Below are positions 28,443-37,678 of a stretch of DNA of 64,000 nucleotides, piece by piece. The DNA is from Brucella pseudogrignonensis (GTDB lineage: Bacteria; Pseudomonadota; Alphaproteobacteria; Rhizobiales; Rhizobiaceae). Location of the stretch: NCBI RefSeq assembly GCF_032190615.1, contig NZ_JAVLAT010000001.1:682001-746000 (forward strand). Direction: 5' to 3'. Under the pieces are notes generated by a model that worked only from the letters and a program-made list of their open reading frames with translations, was not told the origin of the DNA and did no database searches. Made by a program: the position numbers and the translations under genes. Every line of letters begins with the position of its first letter. Position 1 is the first letter of the stretch.

Positions 28443-29996
28443 ATGGCTCGCCCCGACATCGCTGTGCGCGAAACGCCAGCAACGCCGCTTCTTGAAGCGC
28501 GCTCAATTACCAAATCTTTTCTTGGTGTGACTGCACTCGATCACGTCGATTTCGCGCTCAATCGCGGTGAAATTCACGCGCTCCTTGGCGAAAACGGCGC
28601 AGGAAAATCAACGCTCATCAAAATTTTGACCGGCGCCTATCACGGCTTTGATGGCTCTGTTTTGCTTGAAGGCCAGCGCATCGCGCCCGCCTCTGTAATG
28701 CAAGCGCAAACGCTGGGCATTGGAACCGTCTATCAGGAGGTCAATCTTCTTGAAAATCTGACAGTCGCCGAAAATCTGTTTCTTGGTCGCCAGCCGCGAC
28801 GCCTCGGCTTCATTGACCGTCGCCGCATGGAAAAAGATGCAGCCACCCTGCTCGCCCGATACGGCCTCACGATTGATGTCGGTGCACCTTTGTCGGCTTA
28901 TTCTGTCGCCATCCGCCAGATCATCGCAATCGCCCGCGCTGTCGATGTTTCAGGCAAAGTTCTGGTGTTGGATGAGCCAACGGCCAGTCTTGATGCGCAT
29001 GAAGTCGAGATGCTGTTTGGCGTCTTGCGCCATTTGAAGGCCGAGGGTCTTGGCATCATCATCATCACGCATTTTCTGGATCAGGTCTATGATATCGCTG
29101 ATTGCGCAACTGTGCTGCGCAACGGTCGTCTGGTGGGCAGCCGCGATCTGTCGGAACTGCCTCGCACCGATTTGATTTCCATGATGCTTGGGCATCAGTT
29201 GCAGGAGACTGTCCGCCGTCAGCTAACTGAGGAAGTCGGCGACAGCTATTCCGCGCCCATCCACTTCACTGGCTTTGGCAAAAAAGGAAGCGTGGCCCCC
29301 TTTGATCTCGCGATCAAGCCCGGCGAAGCCGTTGGCATTGCCGGACTGCTCGGTTCTGGTCGTACAGAGACTGCTTTGCTTATGTTCGGCGTCGATCAGG
29401 CAGACAGTGGCACGCTTAGTGTTGACGGCAAAGATACAAAGCTGCCCTCACCGGTCGCAGCCATTTCCGAACGCTTTGCCTTTTGTCCTGAAGAGCGCAA
29501 GACCGATGGGATCATCGGCGATTTTTCGGTGGCCGAGAATATCGCGCTCGCCGTTCAAGCCAAGCGTGGCTGGTCAAAACCGATCTCGTCACGCGAAAAG
29601 GCTGCCCTCGCCCAGCGTTATATCAAAGCATTGGATATACGCCCGCCTGATCCGGACAAACCGATCAAATTTCTGTCGGGCGGCAACCAGCAAAAGGCCA
29701 TTCTGGCGCGTTGGCTCGCCACCGATCCTCGCCTGCTGATTTTGGATGAGCCAACGCGTGGCATCGATATTGGTGCCCATGCCGAAATTCTCAAGCTCAT
29801 CGGCGAACTCTGCACCGAAGGCATGTCTCTTGTCATCATTTCCTCCGAATTCGAGGAGCTTGCAGCCGTGGCAAACCGCGTGGTGGTGCTCTCCGACCGT
29901 CGCCATGTGGCAGAACTCAAAGGCGAAGAAATCACCGCCGACAATATCGTGCGTGCGATTGCTGAGACCGGAAGCGATAAGGAAGCGGCAGCATGA
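28443..29996 (+). CDS. ytfR: Sugar ABC transporter tandem ATPase YtfR
   Basis: A 517-residue double ATPase. Domain 1: Walker [11 protein letters not shown]-loop VYQEVNLL, a signature reduced to YSVAIRQIIAIARA, Walker [13 protein letters not shown]. Domain 2: Walker A position degenerate (GLLGSGRTE), clear LSGGNQQKA and [14 protein letters not shown]. Such asymmetry is normal for monosaccharide ATPases. Its stop overlaps the ytfT ATG by 4 bp. Confidence 0.92.
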   Translation: MARPDIAVRETPATPLLEARSITKSFLGVTALDHVDFALNRGEIHALLGENGAGKSTLIKILTGAYHGFDGSVLLEGQRIAPASVMQAQTLGIGTVYQEVNLLENLTVAENLFLGRQPRRLGFIDRRRMEKDAATLLARYGLTIDVGAPLSAYSVAIRQIIAIARAVDVSGKVLVLDEPTASLDAHEVEMLFGVLRHLKAEGLGIIIITHFLDQVYDIADCATVLRNGRLVGSRDLSELPRTDLISMMLGHQLQETVRRQLTEEVGDSYSAPIHFTGFGKKGSVAPFDLAIKPGEAVGIAGLLGSGRTETALLMFGVDQADSGTLSVDGKDTKLPSPVAAISERFAFCPEERKTDGIIGDFSVAENIALAVQAKRGWSKPISSREKAALAQRYIKALDIRPPDPDKPIKFLSGGNQQKAILARWLATDPRLLILDEPTRGIDIGAHAEILKLIGELCTEGMSLVIISSEFEELAAVANRVVVLSDRRHVAELKGEEITADNIVRAIAETGSDKEAAA

Positions 29997-31027
29997 TTGC
30001 GCGCATGACCAGAAAACTGAAAAGACTAAGCCCACAACTGGCAGCACTCGCACTTATTCTCGCGGCAAACACCATCATCGCGCCAGGTTTTCTCGGTATT
30101 TCTTTTCAGAACGGACGCCTCTACGGAAGCCTAATCGATATTCTGGTGCGTGCTGCACCTGTCGCCATTCTGGCAGTCGGCATGACATTGGTGATCGCCA
30201 CCCGCGGCATTGATCTCTCGGTCGGCGCGGTCATGGCAATCAGCGGCGCAACAGCTGCATCACTCATCGTTGCAGGCTATCCGCTGGCGATTGTCATACC
30301 CGTCGCCCTCGGCGTCGGACTCGTTTGCGGATTGTGGAACGGCTTTCTTGTCGCCGTCTTTGACATTCAGCCGATCATTGCAACGCTGATATTGATGGTG
30401 GCGGGGCGGGGCATCGCACAGCTTATCACCGAAGGCGCAATCCTGACCTTCAACAATGATTCCTTTGCAGCACTCGGTTCCGGCTCGTTCCTCGGCGTGC
30501 CTATCCCTGTTTTAATCTGGGTATGTGCAGGGCTGGCAATCGGATTTGCGGTGCGCTCGACAGCGCTTGGTTTCCTGATTGAAGCCACAGGCATTAACCG
30601 CCGTGCCGCCATGCTGGCAGGGGTTAAAGCGCGCTTTCTCCTGTTTAGTGTCTATGCAGCTTCTGGCCTTTGTGCAGCGCTTGCCGGGCTGATCGCAACC
30701 GCTGATATTCGCGGTGCAGATGCCAACAACGCCGGTCTCTGGCTTGAACTCGATGCCATTCTGGCTGTCGTCATTGGTGGCACATCGTTGAATGGCGGGC
30801 GTTTCTCGATCATGGCGTCGTTGCTTGGCGCGCTAATCATCCAGGCGATCAATACCGGCATCCTGATGGCTGGGTTTCCGCCGGAATTTAACCTCATCAT
30901 CAAGGCAGGCATTATCGTCATCGTGCTGACATTCCAGTCGCCGGCAATCGTCAGCTTCTTCACCTTCCTGCGTGCTGAACGTAAAAACAGTGCCGCAAAG
31001 CCAACGCACCAAGGAGCACGGCAATGA
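29993..31027 (+). CDS. ytfT: Sugar ABC transporter permease YtfT
   Basis: A 344-residue permease of the ribose/galactofuranose class with 8-10 membrane segments and the signatures TRGIDLSVGAVMAISG and VIGGTSLNGG. It probably forms a heterodimeric channel with YjfF. Starts and ends in ATGA overlaps with ytfR and yjfF, so all three are translationally coupled. Confidence 0.9.
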   Translation: MIARMTRKLKRLSPQLAALALILAANTIIAPGFLGISFQNGRLYGSLIDILVRAAPVAILAVGMTLVIATRGIDLSVGAVMAISGATAASLIVAGYPLAIVIPVALGVGLVCGLWNGFLVAVFDIQPIIATLILMVAGRGIAQLITEGAILTFNNDSFAALGSGSFLGVPIPVLIWVCAGLAIGFAVRSTALGFLIEATGINRRAAMLAGVKARFLLFSVYAASGLCAALAGLIATADIRGADANNAGLWLELDAILAVVIGGTSLNGGRFSIMASLLGALIIQAINTGILMAGFPPEFNLIIKAGIIVIVLTFQSPAIVSFFTFLRAERKNSAAKPTHQGARQ

Positions 31028-32010
31028 GAGTGCTTCGCAATCTGCCTTTCGTCACAACAGTCGCAATTTTCCTGCTTGCCTATGCGATCTGCGTCATCCA
31101 GTTCCCGAACATGCTTTCAACGCGGGTGATCGGCAACCTTCTGACCGATAATGCCTTCCTTGGCATTGCAGCCGTTGGCATGACCTTTGTGATCATCTCC
31201 GGCGGCATAGACCTTTCGGTTGGATCCGTCATCGCCTTTACCAGCGTTTTTGTGGCCGTGCTCGTCGGACAGCTCGGCGTGCATCCGCTGATTGCTTTCG
31301 GCCTCGTGCTGGTGATCGCAGCGCTATTTGGTGCGTGGATGGGGATGATGATCCATTATCTCGGCATCCCGCCTTTTGTAGCGACACTCGCTGGCATGTT
31401 TCTGGCACGCGGAGCAGCATTTCTGATCTCGACGCAATCTGTGCCGATTTCGCATCCGTTCATCGAAACCTTACAAGGCTTTTACTTCAGGCTCCCGGGC
31501 GGCGGCAGATTAACCTTTGTTGCCATGCTCATGCTGGCAGTTTTCATAATCGGCGGCATCATTGCGCATCGCACACGTTTTGGTGCCAATATCTATGCGC
31601 TTGGCGGCAACGCGCAATCGGCAGAGCTGATGGGCGTTCCGATTGGTCGGACCACAATTGGCATCTATACCATGTCGGGCGTGCTTTCCGGCCTCGCAGG
31701 CATCGTCTATACGCTCTACACATCATCGGGCTATTCGCTGGCAACTGTGGGTGTTGAGCTTGACGCAATTGCGTCGGTCGTCATTGGGGGCACACTACTC
31801 ACCGGCGGTGCCGGCCTGGTGGCAGGGACATTTGTCGGTATTCTCATACAAGGCCTCATACAGACCTATATTGTTTTCGATGGAACACTGTCTTCCTGGT
31901 GGACAAAAATAGCGATTGGTATCTTGCTGTTCTTGTTTATTGCGCTACAGCGAGGACTTGTATGGTTTTCCGATATAAGACTCGCGCGTCAACGCATGAA
32001 GGAGGCCTGA
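31024..32010 (+). CDS. yjfF: Sugar ABC transporter permease YjfF
   Basis: A 328-residue second permease of the same system: [16 protein letters not shown] in the N-terminal half, ALGGNAQSAELMG and VIGGTLLTGGAG later. The end of the gene carries the AAGGAGG ribosome site for the regulator gene, which begins one base after its TGA. Confidence 0.9.
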   Translation: MRVLRNLPFVTTVAIFLLAYAICVIQFPNMLSTRVIGNLLTDNAFLGIAAVGMTFVIISGGIDLSVGSVIAFTSVFVAVLVGQLGVHPLIAFGLVLVIAALFGAWMGMMIHYLGIPPFVATLAGMFLARGAAFLISTQSVPISHPFIETLQGFYFRLPGGGRLTFVAMLMLAVFIIGGIIAHRTRFGANIYALGGNAQSAELMGVPIGRTTIGIYTMSGVLSGLAGIVYTLYTSSGYSLATVGVELDAIASVVIGGTLLTGGAGLVAGTFVGILIQGLIQTYIVFDGTLSSWWTKIAIGILLFLFIALQRGLVWFSDIRLARQRMKEA

Positions 32011-32011
32011 A

Positions 32012-32737
32012 TTGGGATTACTGGAAACGGCCATAACCGGACGCAAGCGCCATAACAGCCACGCAGTTGTCGTGGGCGAACTGGGCCGCGGCATTGTCGC
32101 GGGCACAATTCCCGAAGGCTCGATACTTCCGGGCGATAACGAATTGTCGTTGCGCTTTGGCGTTTCCCGTACTGTTCTGCGTGAGGCGATGAAAACGCTT
32201 GGCGCAAAACGCCTCATTGAGGCCAAGGCCAAGGTCGGTACGCGTGTTTTGGGCAGCAGTTCCTGGAACTTCTTCGATCCTGATGTACTGACATGGCGCT
32301 TTGAAGCAGGCTTCGATGAAGTCTTCGTCGATCACCTCGCCGAAATGCGTATGGCGCTGGAACCAGCGGCGGCGGCGGCGGCTGCAAAAAACGCAACCAG
32401 CGAAGAACTCGTTGAACTTTACGCGCTGGCCGCAAAATTTGACGATCCCAAGCATACACCAGAATCCATTGCCAAGGTCGATCTGGAGTTTCATCTTGCG
32501 ATTGCCCGCATGTCGGGCAACCCGTTCATGCGTTCGGTCAGCAGTCTGATTGAAGCAGCACTTGCAATTTCATTTCAGCTCTCTTCGCCCGCAAGCTCGC
32601 CAGAAGGTATTGCCGAATGCGCAGCCAATCACTTGCGCATCGCCCACGCAATAGCATCGCGCGACCGTCAGAAAGCACGCGCTGCGATGGAAAGCGTCAT
32701 CACATTTGGCGTCGAACGCATCCGTGAAGAGATATGA
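32012..32737 (+). CDS. GntR-family regulator, FadR subfamily
   Basis: A 241-residue regulator with a winged helix at about residues 18-80 (LSLRFGVSRTVLREAMKTLGAKRLIE) and an all-helical FCD ligand domain after residue 100. It starts with TTG, supported by AAGGAGG just upstream; no better start is visible. Run of seven alanines near residue 115. As the last gene of the ytf operon it most likely senses galactose, arabinose or a derived sugar acid and controls the divergent region 26975-27306 (inference). Confidence 0.85.
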   Translation: MGLLETAITGRKRHNSHAVVVGELGRGIVAGTIPEGSILPGDNELSLRFGVSRTVLREAMKTLGAKRLIEAKAKVGTRVLGSSSWNFFDPDVLTWRFEAGFDEVFVDHLAEMRMALEPAAAAAAAKNATSEELVELYALAAKFDDPKHTPESIAKVDLEFHLAIARMSGNPFMRSVSSLIEAALAISFQLSSPASSPEGIAECAANHLRIAHAIASRDRQKARAAMESVITFGVERIREEI

Positions 32738-32743
32738 TCACGC

Positions 32744-33166
32744 TTAAGATACTTTGAGGTCAAACTGCGGATCACCACGCAGCGTATTGCTGACGGTGCA
32801 GATTTCCTCAGCCATTTCCGCAAGATGATGCTTTTCATCTTCGGTGAGATCACCGTCGAAATGGAATGTTATATCGAATCGTTCGATGCGTGACGGGCCT
32901 TCATGGGCCTTATCGCCTTTTACTTCCACCCGAACATCGTTAAGCTTTTCACGTAAATCGAGCTTGGTCGCAGCAATGCGCGCGCTTAGCGCCATACAGG
33001 CAGCAACCGATGCATAAATCAGATCGAGCGGATTAAAACCCGGCTGGCTGACACTGGTGACAATCTCTACCGTACCGCCTGTCGGCGTGGTGATCGTCGG
33101 CAGTTTGCCATGCGGCATTTCCGCGACCGCTCCGGTTTCGCGGGTTCTGACTTTCAGTTCGCTCAT
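32744..33166 (-). CDS. OsmC-like thiol peroxidase family protein
   Basis: A 140-residue OsmC/Ohr-fold protein. The two family cysteines are present, one in [12 protein letters not shown] and one in [10 protein letters not shown], so organic-hydroperoxide reduction is possible. Its ATG overlaps the stop of the D-aminopeptidase gene by 4 bp, so the two are cotranscribed. Convergent with the GntR gene, 6 bp apart. Confidence 0.85.
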   Translation of the reverse strand: MSELKVRTRETGAVAEMPHGKLPTITTPTGGTVEIVTSVSQPGFNPLDLIYASVAACMALSARIAATKLDLREKLNDVRVEVKGDKAHEGPSRIERFDITFHFDGDLTEDEKHHLAEMAEEICTVSNTLRGDPQFDLKVS

Positions 33167-34725
33167 GGCTGAACTCTCCTGTATTCAACACCGCGCGCAA
33201 GCCAGCAGCCGACGCTCAAACCTGTAATTTCACCTTTGTCGTCGCGTCGGAAAACAAGCTTCCACTCGCCGGGCGATGGTGCATCCATCGAACGCTGAAC
33301 AGGCAGCAGCCAGACATCAGACCCGACACTATAAAGCGGGTACATGTCGCTCTTGCCAAGGAAACCTTCAAACGCGCCATAAATCGCGCCACCTTCGGAA
33401 ACGAGCAACAGATCGGCATCGAGTTCATCACTATGATAGCGGCCAATAATGTCGTGTTTGGCTTCGCCTTTGACACGCTTCATGCTCAAGCGCAGATTTT
33501 CAGAGGCCCGCACAAGTTCGATTGTCTCGCCATCGCGACGGATCGTTGTCACGGCTGAACGTGCTTCATTTGCACTTACCACATCCATCATTTCCGGACT
33601 GGTGCCAAAACGTGCTTTCATGCGACCGTGGCCAGCATCTTCAAGGCTCAGTACAAGCCCGGTTTCATCATCCAGCCATGAGCCGAACCATGCTGAATCA
33701 GCCTCCACCCGCGACACTTCAGATGACGATACACCCAGAGCAATATTCATCAGTTTGAAGGCAACCTCTGAAGCACCGCCTTCAAAATTGAACATGGCAA
33801 TTGTGGAGAGGCGTTCATCCGCGCAATGCCAGCGCTGGCAGCGCCAGCCGCGCAATGCACCACCATGACCAGTCAGACGCTTACCGCCTGTTTCGTGAAG
33901 ATTGAGACCAAAACCATAAGACGCGGCGACACCGTCTTTGAAAGTTTGCGGCCCGCTCAACCGACGATAAAGCCCGCCCTCATCGTCACGCGTTGCATCG
34001 ATGAACTGCTCCCAAGCAATCATGTCATTGAGTGATGCGCAGATGCCTGCATCACCCATCCATTGAATGCGATTGGTTGCAGGCAGAAAGCCCCGAACCG
34101 TATCGCCTTCATAACCCGTACATTCGTCAAACAGCGCCGTGTCGGGAATAAGCTCTGCACGCTTCATGCCAGCGGGCGCAAATATCCGCTCAGACAGAAG
34201 ATCGACCAGCGTGCGCCCGGTATGGGCTTCGATGAGGTCGGCCAAAATGCGGAAATTGCCGTTGCAATAAGAGTAATGCGAGCCCGGTTCAAAATGCGTA
34301 GTCTTGAGACGGCGCAGCAGACTTTGAGCCTGTGCAGGCAGAAACACCCCTTCCGGATCAGCACCGCACAGAACGCTCAACGCCCAATAATCGCGCAGGC
34401 CAGACTGGTTGTTGCAAAGATCGCGAACGGCGGGACGCTCATCTTCAAACTTGTCGAGATAGGCTTCAAGCGCATCATCAAGCAACTCCGGTTCTCCAAC
34501 CGCGTCAAGCAGCACAGCACAGGTAAACTGCTTGCTGACCGAACAGATCGGCATCCGCGTATCGAGCGTCATGGGCGTTCGTGTGCGAAGATCCGCAAAA
34601 CCCCAGGCGTGTTGCAACACAACCTCGCCGTCCTTCACGACGGCAACAACGCCGCCCGGACCTTTGTAATTTTGTGGAATATGACGCACAAAGGCTTCAA
34701 GGGCAGACGTATCAAACTTGGACAT
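33163..34725 (-). CDS. dap: D-aminopeptidase DAP
   Basis: Releases N-terminal D-amino acids (D-Ala, Gly, D-Ser) from peptides and amides; a cytoplasmic penicillin-recognising serine hydrolase. The 520-residue sequence matches the O. anthropi DAP as I know it: S-V-S-K with Ser62 and Lys65, the Tyr motif [14 protein letters not shown] for the HxG motif, and two C-terminal beta-barrel domains (after about residue 330) that restrict the active site. The ATG at 34725 gives exactly this length. It sits in a window with alr, dadA and a Dat-like gene. This is the strongest species marker here. Confidence 0.95.
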   Translation of the reverse strand: MSKFDTSALEAFVRHIPQNYKGPGGVVAVVKDGEVVLQHAWGFADLRTRTPMTLDTRMPICSVSKQFTCAVLLDAVGEPELLDDALEAYLDKFEDERPAVRDLCNNQSGLRDYWALSVLCGADPEGVFLPAQAQSLLRRLKTTHFEPGSHYSYCNGNFRILADLIEAHTGRTLVDLLSERIFAPAGMKRAELIPDTALFDECTGYEGDTVRGFLPATNRIQWMGDAGICASLNDMIAWEQFIDATRDDEGGLYRRLSGPQTFKDGVAASYGFGLNLHETGGKRLTGHGGALRGWRCQRWHCADERLSTIAMFNFEGGASEVAFKLMNIALGVSSSEVSRVEADSAWFGSWLDDETGLVLSLEDAGHGRMKARFGTSPEMMDVVSANEARSAVTTIRRDGETIELVRASENLRLSMKRVKGEAKHDIIGRYHSDELDADLLLVSEGGAIYGAFEGFLGKSDMYPLYSVGSDVWLLPVQRSMDAPSPGEWKLVFRRDDKGEITGLSVGCWLARGVEYRRVQP

Positions 34726-34768
34726 GATCGACTCAGGACTCACATAATTCAATGTTTGGTAAGAGCCA

Positions 34769-35578
34769 TCATTTCAAACGATCAATCAAGGCCATCGCAG
34801 CGTGTGGATTGTGCGCCTTATGGCCGCTGATGACATAAAGATAAACATCACGAGCGACATTATCAGGGAGCGGCGGGGTGACGGTTTTGAGACTGTCCGG
34901 CACATCATGGCCCGACGCTATCGCTTTCGCCCGCTCTGCCCAATGGTTAAGCTCGCCCTCACTGTAACCGAGCTTCTTGTCTTCCTGTGTGCCCATGATA
35001 CGCAGATAAGCAAACGGAGCCGTCATGTCGGCAATTTCAACGAATTTGCTGTCGCCCGCAATCACCACCGCAACGCCATATTCCCGCAACAACGCGATGA
35101 AATCCGGTGAGTTGAAACTATCGTGACGCACTTCAACAGCATGACGCAGATCGCGCCCATCGACACGTTTTGGCAAAAGCTTGAGAAAAGCTTCAAAGTC
35201 GACTGGATCGAATTTTTTCGTGCCCATGAACTGCCAGTTGATAACGCCGAGCTTGTTTTTCAGCTCAAGAAGACCGCCGGTCACGAATTTCTCGATACTC
35301 TCGCCTGCTTCAGCCAAAACACGTTTGTTGGTCGAAAAGCGCGGTGCTTTGAGCGAAAAAACGAAGTCATCCGGCGTTTCGTCATGCCATTTGGCAAAAG
35401 TCGCAGGCTTTTGCGCGCCATAATAGGTGCTGTTGATTTCGATGGAGGTGAGCTTGCTCGAAGCATATTCGAGCTGGCGTTTTTTGGAGAGCTTTTCCGG
35501 ATAGAAACTCTCGTCCCACTCCTCAAAAGCCCAGCCGCCAATACCCACACGGATTTTGCCTGAATTTGTCTCACGCAT
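34769..35578 (-). CDS. DUF72 family protein
   Basis: A protein of about 269 residues in the DUF72 (YecE-like) family, which has a TIM-barrel fold and no proven activity. Visible family features: [39 protein letters not shown] and the C-terminal [14 protein letters not shown]. The ATG at 35578 has GGAGG 10 bases upstream; two earlier ATGs (35608, 35587) are less well placed. Faces away from the thiolase gene. No function is assigned. Confidence 0.8.
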   Translation of the reverse strand: MRETNSGKIRVGIGGWAFEEWDESFYPEKLSKKRQLEYASSKLTSIEINSTYYGAQKPATFAKWHDETPDDFVFSLKAPRFSTNKRVLAEAGESIEKFVTGGLLELKNKLGVINWQFMGTKKFDPVDFEAFLKLLPKRVDGRDLRHAVEVRHDSFNSPDFIALLREYGVAVVIAGDSKFVEIADMTAPFAYLRIMGTQEDKKLGYSEGELNHWAERAKAIASGHDVPDSLKTVTPPLPDNVARDVYLYVISGHKAHNPHAAMALIDRLK

Positions 35579-35689
35579 TTTATCCATACCTCCACGACAT
35601 GAACTCATGAGAGTTACTCATGATATTTAGGCTGTTTTCACGGCCCCCGCTATGTTGTTATCTCTAATGCGTTTGTGAGGAGGAAACAA

Positions 35690-36856
35690 ATGTCGGAAAC
35701 AAAAGATCCGATCGTTATCGCCAGTGCGGTACGAACACCGATCGGAAGTTTTCAAGGCGCGCTCAAGGGGGAGAGTGCAACAGCACTGGGCGCTGTCACA
35801 ATCAAGGAAGCGGTCCACAGGGCCAAGCTTAGCCCTGATCAAATCGACGAAGTGCTTATGGGCTGTGTATTGCCTGCAGGGCTGGGACAGGCACCCGGAC
35901 GTCAGGCCGCAATTCATGCTGGCCTTTCTCAACATACACCCTGCTCGACCATCAACAAGGTGTGCGGATCGGGCATGAAAACCGTCATGCTGGGCACCGA
36001 TCTCATTTGCGCAGGCAGTGCGGACATTGTGGTTGCAGGCGGCATGGAAAGCATGACCAATGCGCCCTATTTGCTCGAAAAAGCGCGTGGCGGCTATCGC
36101 ATGGGCCACGGCAAAATCTACGACCACATGTTTCTTGATGGCCTTGAAGACGCCTATGACAAAGGCCGCGCCATGGGAACATTCGCGGAAGAAACCGCCG
36201 ATCACTATCAGTTAACGCGTCAGCAACAGGACGAATTTGCCCTCCGCTCACTTTCGCGTTCACTCAAAGCCACTGAAGCTGGTTCTTTCGCAAACGAACT
36301 GGTTTCCGTTGCAGAGCTTGACCGCGACGAGCAGCCAACCCGCGCGAAACCTGAAAAAATACCAAATCTCAAGCCAGCCTTCCGCGAAGGCGGCACAATC
36401 ACTGCTGCCAATTCCTCATCAATTTCAGATGGTGCGGCATCGCTTACCCTGATGCGCCTGTCCAAAGCTGAAAAGCTTGGCATAGAACCGCTTGCCATTA
36501 TTCGCGGTCACGCAAGCCATGCACAACAGCCTGCCCTTTTCACTACGGCCCCGATTTTTGCAATGCGGAAACTCTTCGACAAAACCGGCTGGAATGTCCG
36601 CGACATTGATTTGTTTGAAATCAATGAAGCTTTCGCCGTTGTTGTTATGGCTGCAATGCAGGAACTCGACCTCCCCGCCGACAAGGTGAATATCCATGGC
36701 GGTGCCTGTGCTATGGGCCATCCGATTGGCTGCTCTGGCGCACGCATCATCGTCACGCTGCTTCATGCCATGAAGCAGAACGACCTTAAGCGTGGAATGG
36801 CTTCTGTCTGCATCGGTGGCGGCGAGGCAACGGCCATTGCACTGGAAGCGCTTTAA
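35690..36856 (+). CDS. Acetyl-CoA C-acetyltransferase (thiolase)
   Basis: A 388-residue thiolase II, joining or splitting acyl-CoA units. Nucleophilic Cys92 in NKVCGSGMK, NEAFA, catalytic His in AMGHPIGCSGAR and the second Cys in SVCIGGGEA. Odd detail: GGACAMGHPIGC has cysteines where GGAIALGHPIGA is usual. GAGGAGG precedes the ATG. Followed within 13 bp by an SDR gene, so both may act on the same acyl-CoA. Confidence 0.9.
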   Translation: MSETKDPIVIASAVRTPIGSFQGALKGESATALGAVTIKEAVHRAKLSPDQIDEVLMGCVLPAGLGQAPGRQAAIHAGLSQHTPCSTINKVCGSGMKTVMLGTDLICAGSADIVVAGGMESMTNAPYLLEKARGGYRMGHGKIYDHMFLDGLEDAYDKGRAMGTFAEETADHYQLTRQQQDEFALRSLSRSLKATEAGSFANELVSVAELDRDEQPTRAKPEKIPNLKPAFREGGTITAANSSSISDGAASLTLMRLSKAEKLGIEPLAIIRGHASHAQQPALFTTAPIFAMRKLFDKTGWNVRDIDLFEINEAFAVVVMAAMQELDLPADKVNIHGGACAMGHPIGCSGARIIVTLLHAMKQNDLKRGMASVCIGGGEATAIALEAL

Positions 36857-36868
36857 GCGGGGGAACAA

Positions 36869-37633
36869 ATGGATATTGAAGGAAAAATCGCCATCGTCAG
36901 TGGTGGTGCATCAGGTCTTGGTGCTGCAACTGCACAGGCTCTGGCCGCCAAGGGCGCGAAAGTTGCAATCCTCGACTTCAACATTGAGGGTGCAAATACG
37001 GTAGCAGCCGCGATTGGCGGCATCGCCATTCAATGCAACGTATCGGACGCAGCGAGTGCAGAAGCTGCCTTCAAGGCAATCGGCGAAAAGCTCGGATCAC
37101 CGCATATTCTGGCCAATTGCGCGGGCGTGGCACCAGCAAAGAAAATGCTGGCACGCGATGGCAGCGTCATGCCGCTTGATGATTTCCGTCGCGCTGTTGA
37201 AATCAACCTGATTGGCTCATTCAATCTGCTGCGACTTTTTGCCGATATCACATCCAAAAGCGAAGCCCTGCCAACGGGCGAGCGCGGCGTTGTCATCAAC
37301 ACGGCGTCGGTTGCGGCCTTTGACGGCCAGATCGGCCAGACGGCCTATGCAGCGTCTAAAGGCGGTGTCGTTGGCCTGACCCTGCCTGCTGCGCGTGAAT
37401 TAGCGCCGCTTGGCATTCGCGTGTGTGCCATTGCGCCCGGTATTTTTGAAACCCCCATGCTCAAAGGCCTGCCGCAACCGGCACAGGATGCGCTGGGCCA
37501 GATGGTTCCTTTCCCCCCGCGTCTGGGTCGGCCAGACGAGTATGCGGCACTCGCGCTGCATATTATCGAAAACAGCATGCTCAACGGCGAAACCATTCGG
37601 CTCGATGGTGCGCTGCGTATGCCTCCGAAATAG
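36869..37633 (+). CDS. SDR oxidoreductase, 3-hydroxyacyl-CoA dehydrogenase type 2-like
   Basis: A 254-residue short-chain dehydrogenase: cofactor loop SGGASGLGAATA, Asp after the second strand (AILDFN, suggesting NAD), NCAG-type ANCAGV, catalytic Ser in NTASVAAFDGQ and YAASK. The sequence resembles the 3-hydroxy-2-methylbutyryl/3-hydroxyacyl-CoA dehydrogenases (HSD10-like). Pairing with a thiolase supports a beta-oxidation-type step, perhaps on a branched short-chain acyl-CoA. Confidence 0.83.
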   Translation: MDIEGKIAIVSGGASGLGAATAQALAAKGAKVAILDFNIEGANTVAAAIGGIAIQCNVSDAASAEAAFKAIGEKLGSPHILANCAGVAPAKKMLARDGSVMPLDDFRRAVEINLIGSFNLLRLFADITSKSEALPTGERGVVINTASVAAFDGQIGQTAYAASKGGVVGLTLPAARELAPLGIRVCAIAPGIFETPMLKGLPQPAQDALGQMVPFPPRLGRPDEYAALALHIIENSMLNGETIRLDGALRMPPK

Positions 37634-37678
37634 AGCGCATACGCGCCAAAGTCTTTGAGACATTTTGAGAGTAGGGAA

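Noticed and set aside
32366..32385. GGC-type trinucleotide run in the GntR gene
   Set aside because: Encodes seven alanines in a helical region of the ligand domain; common in GC-rich genomes and not evidence of a variable repeat on its own.
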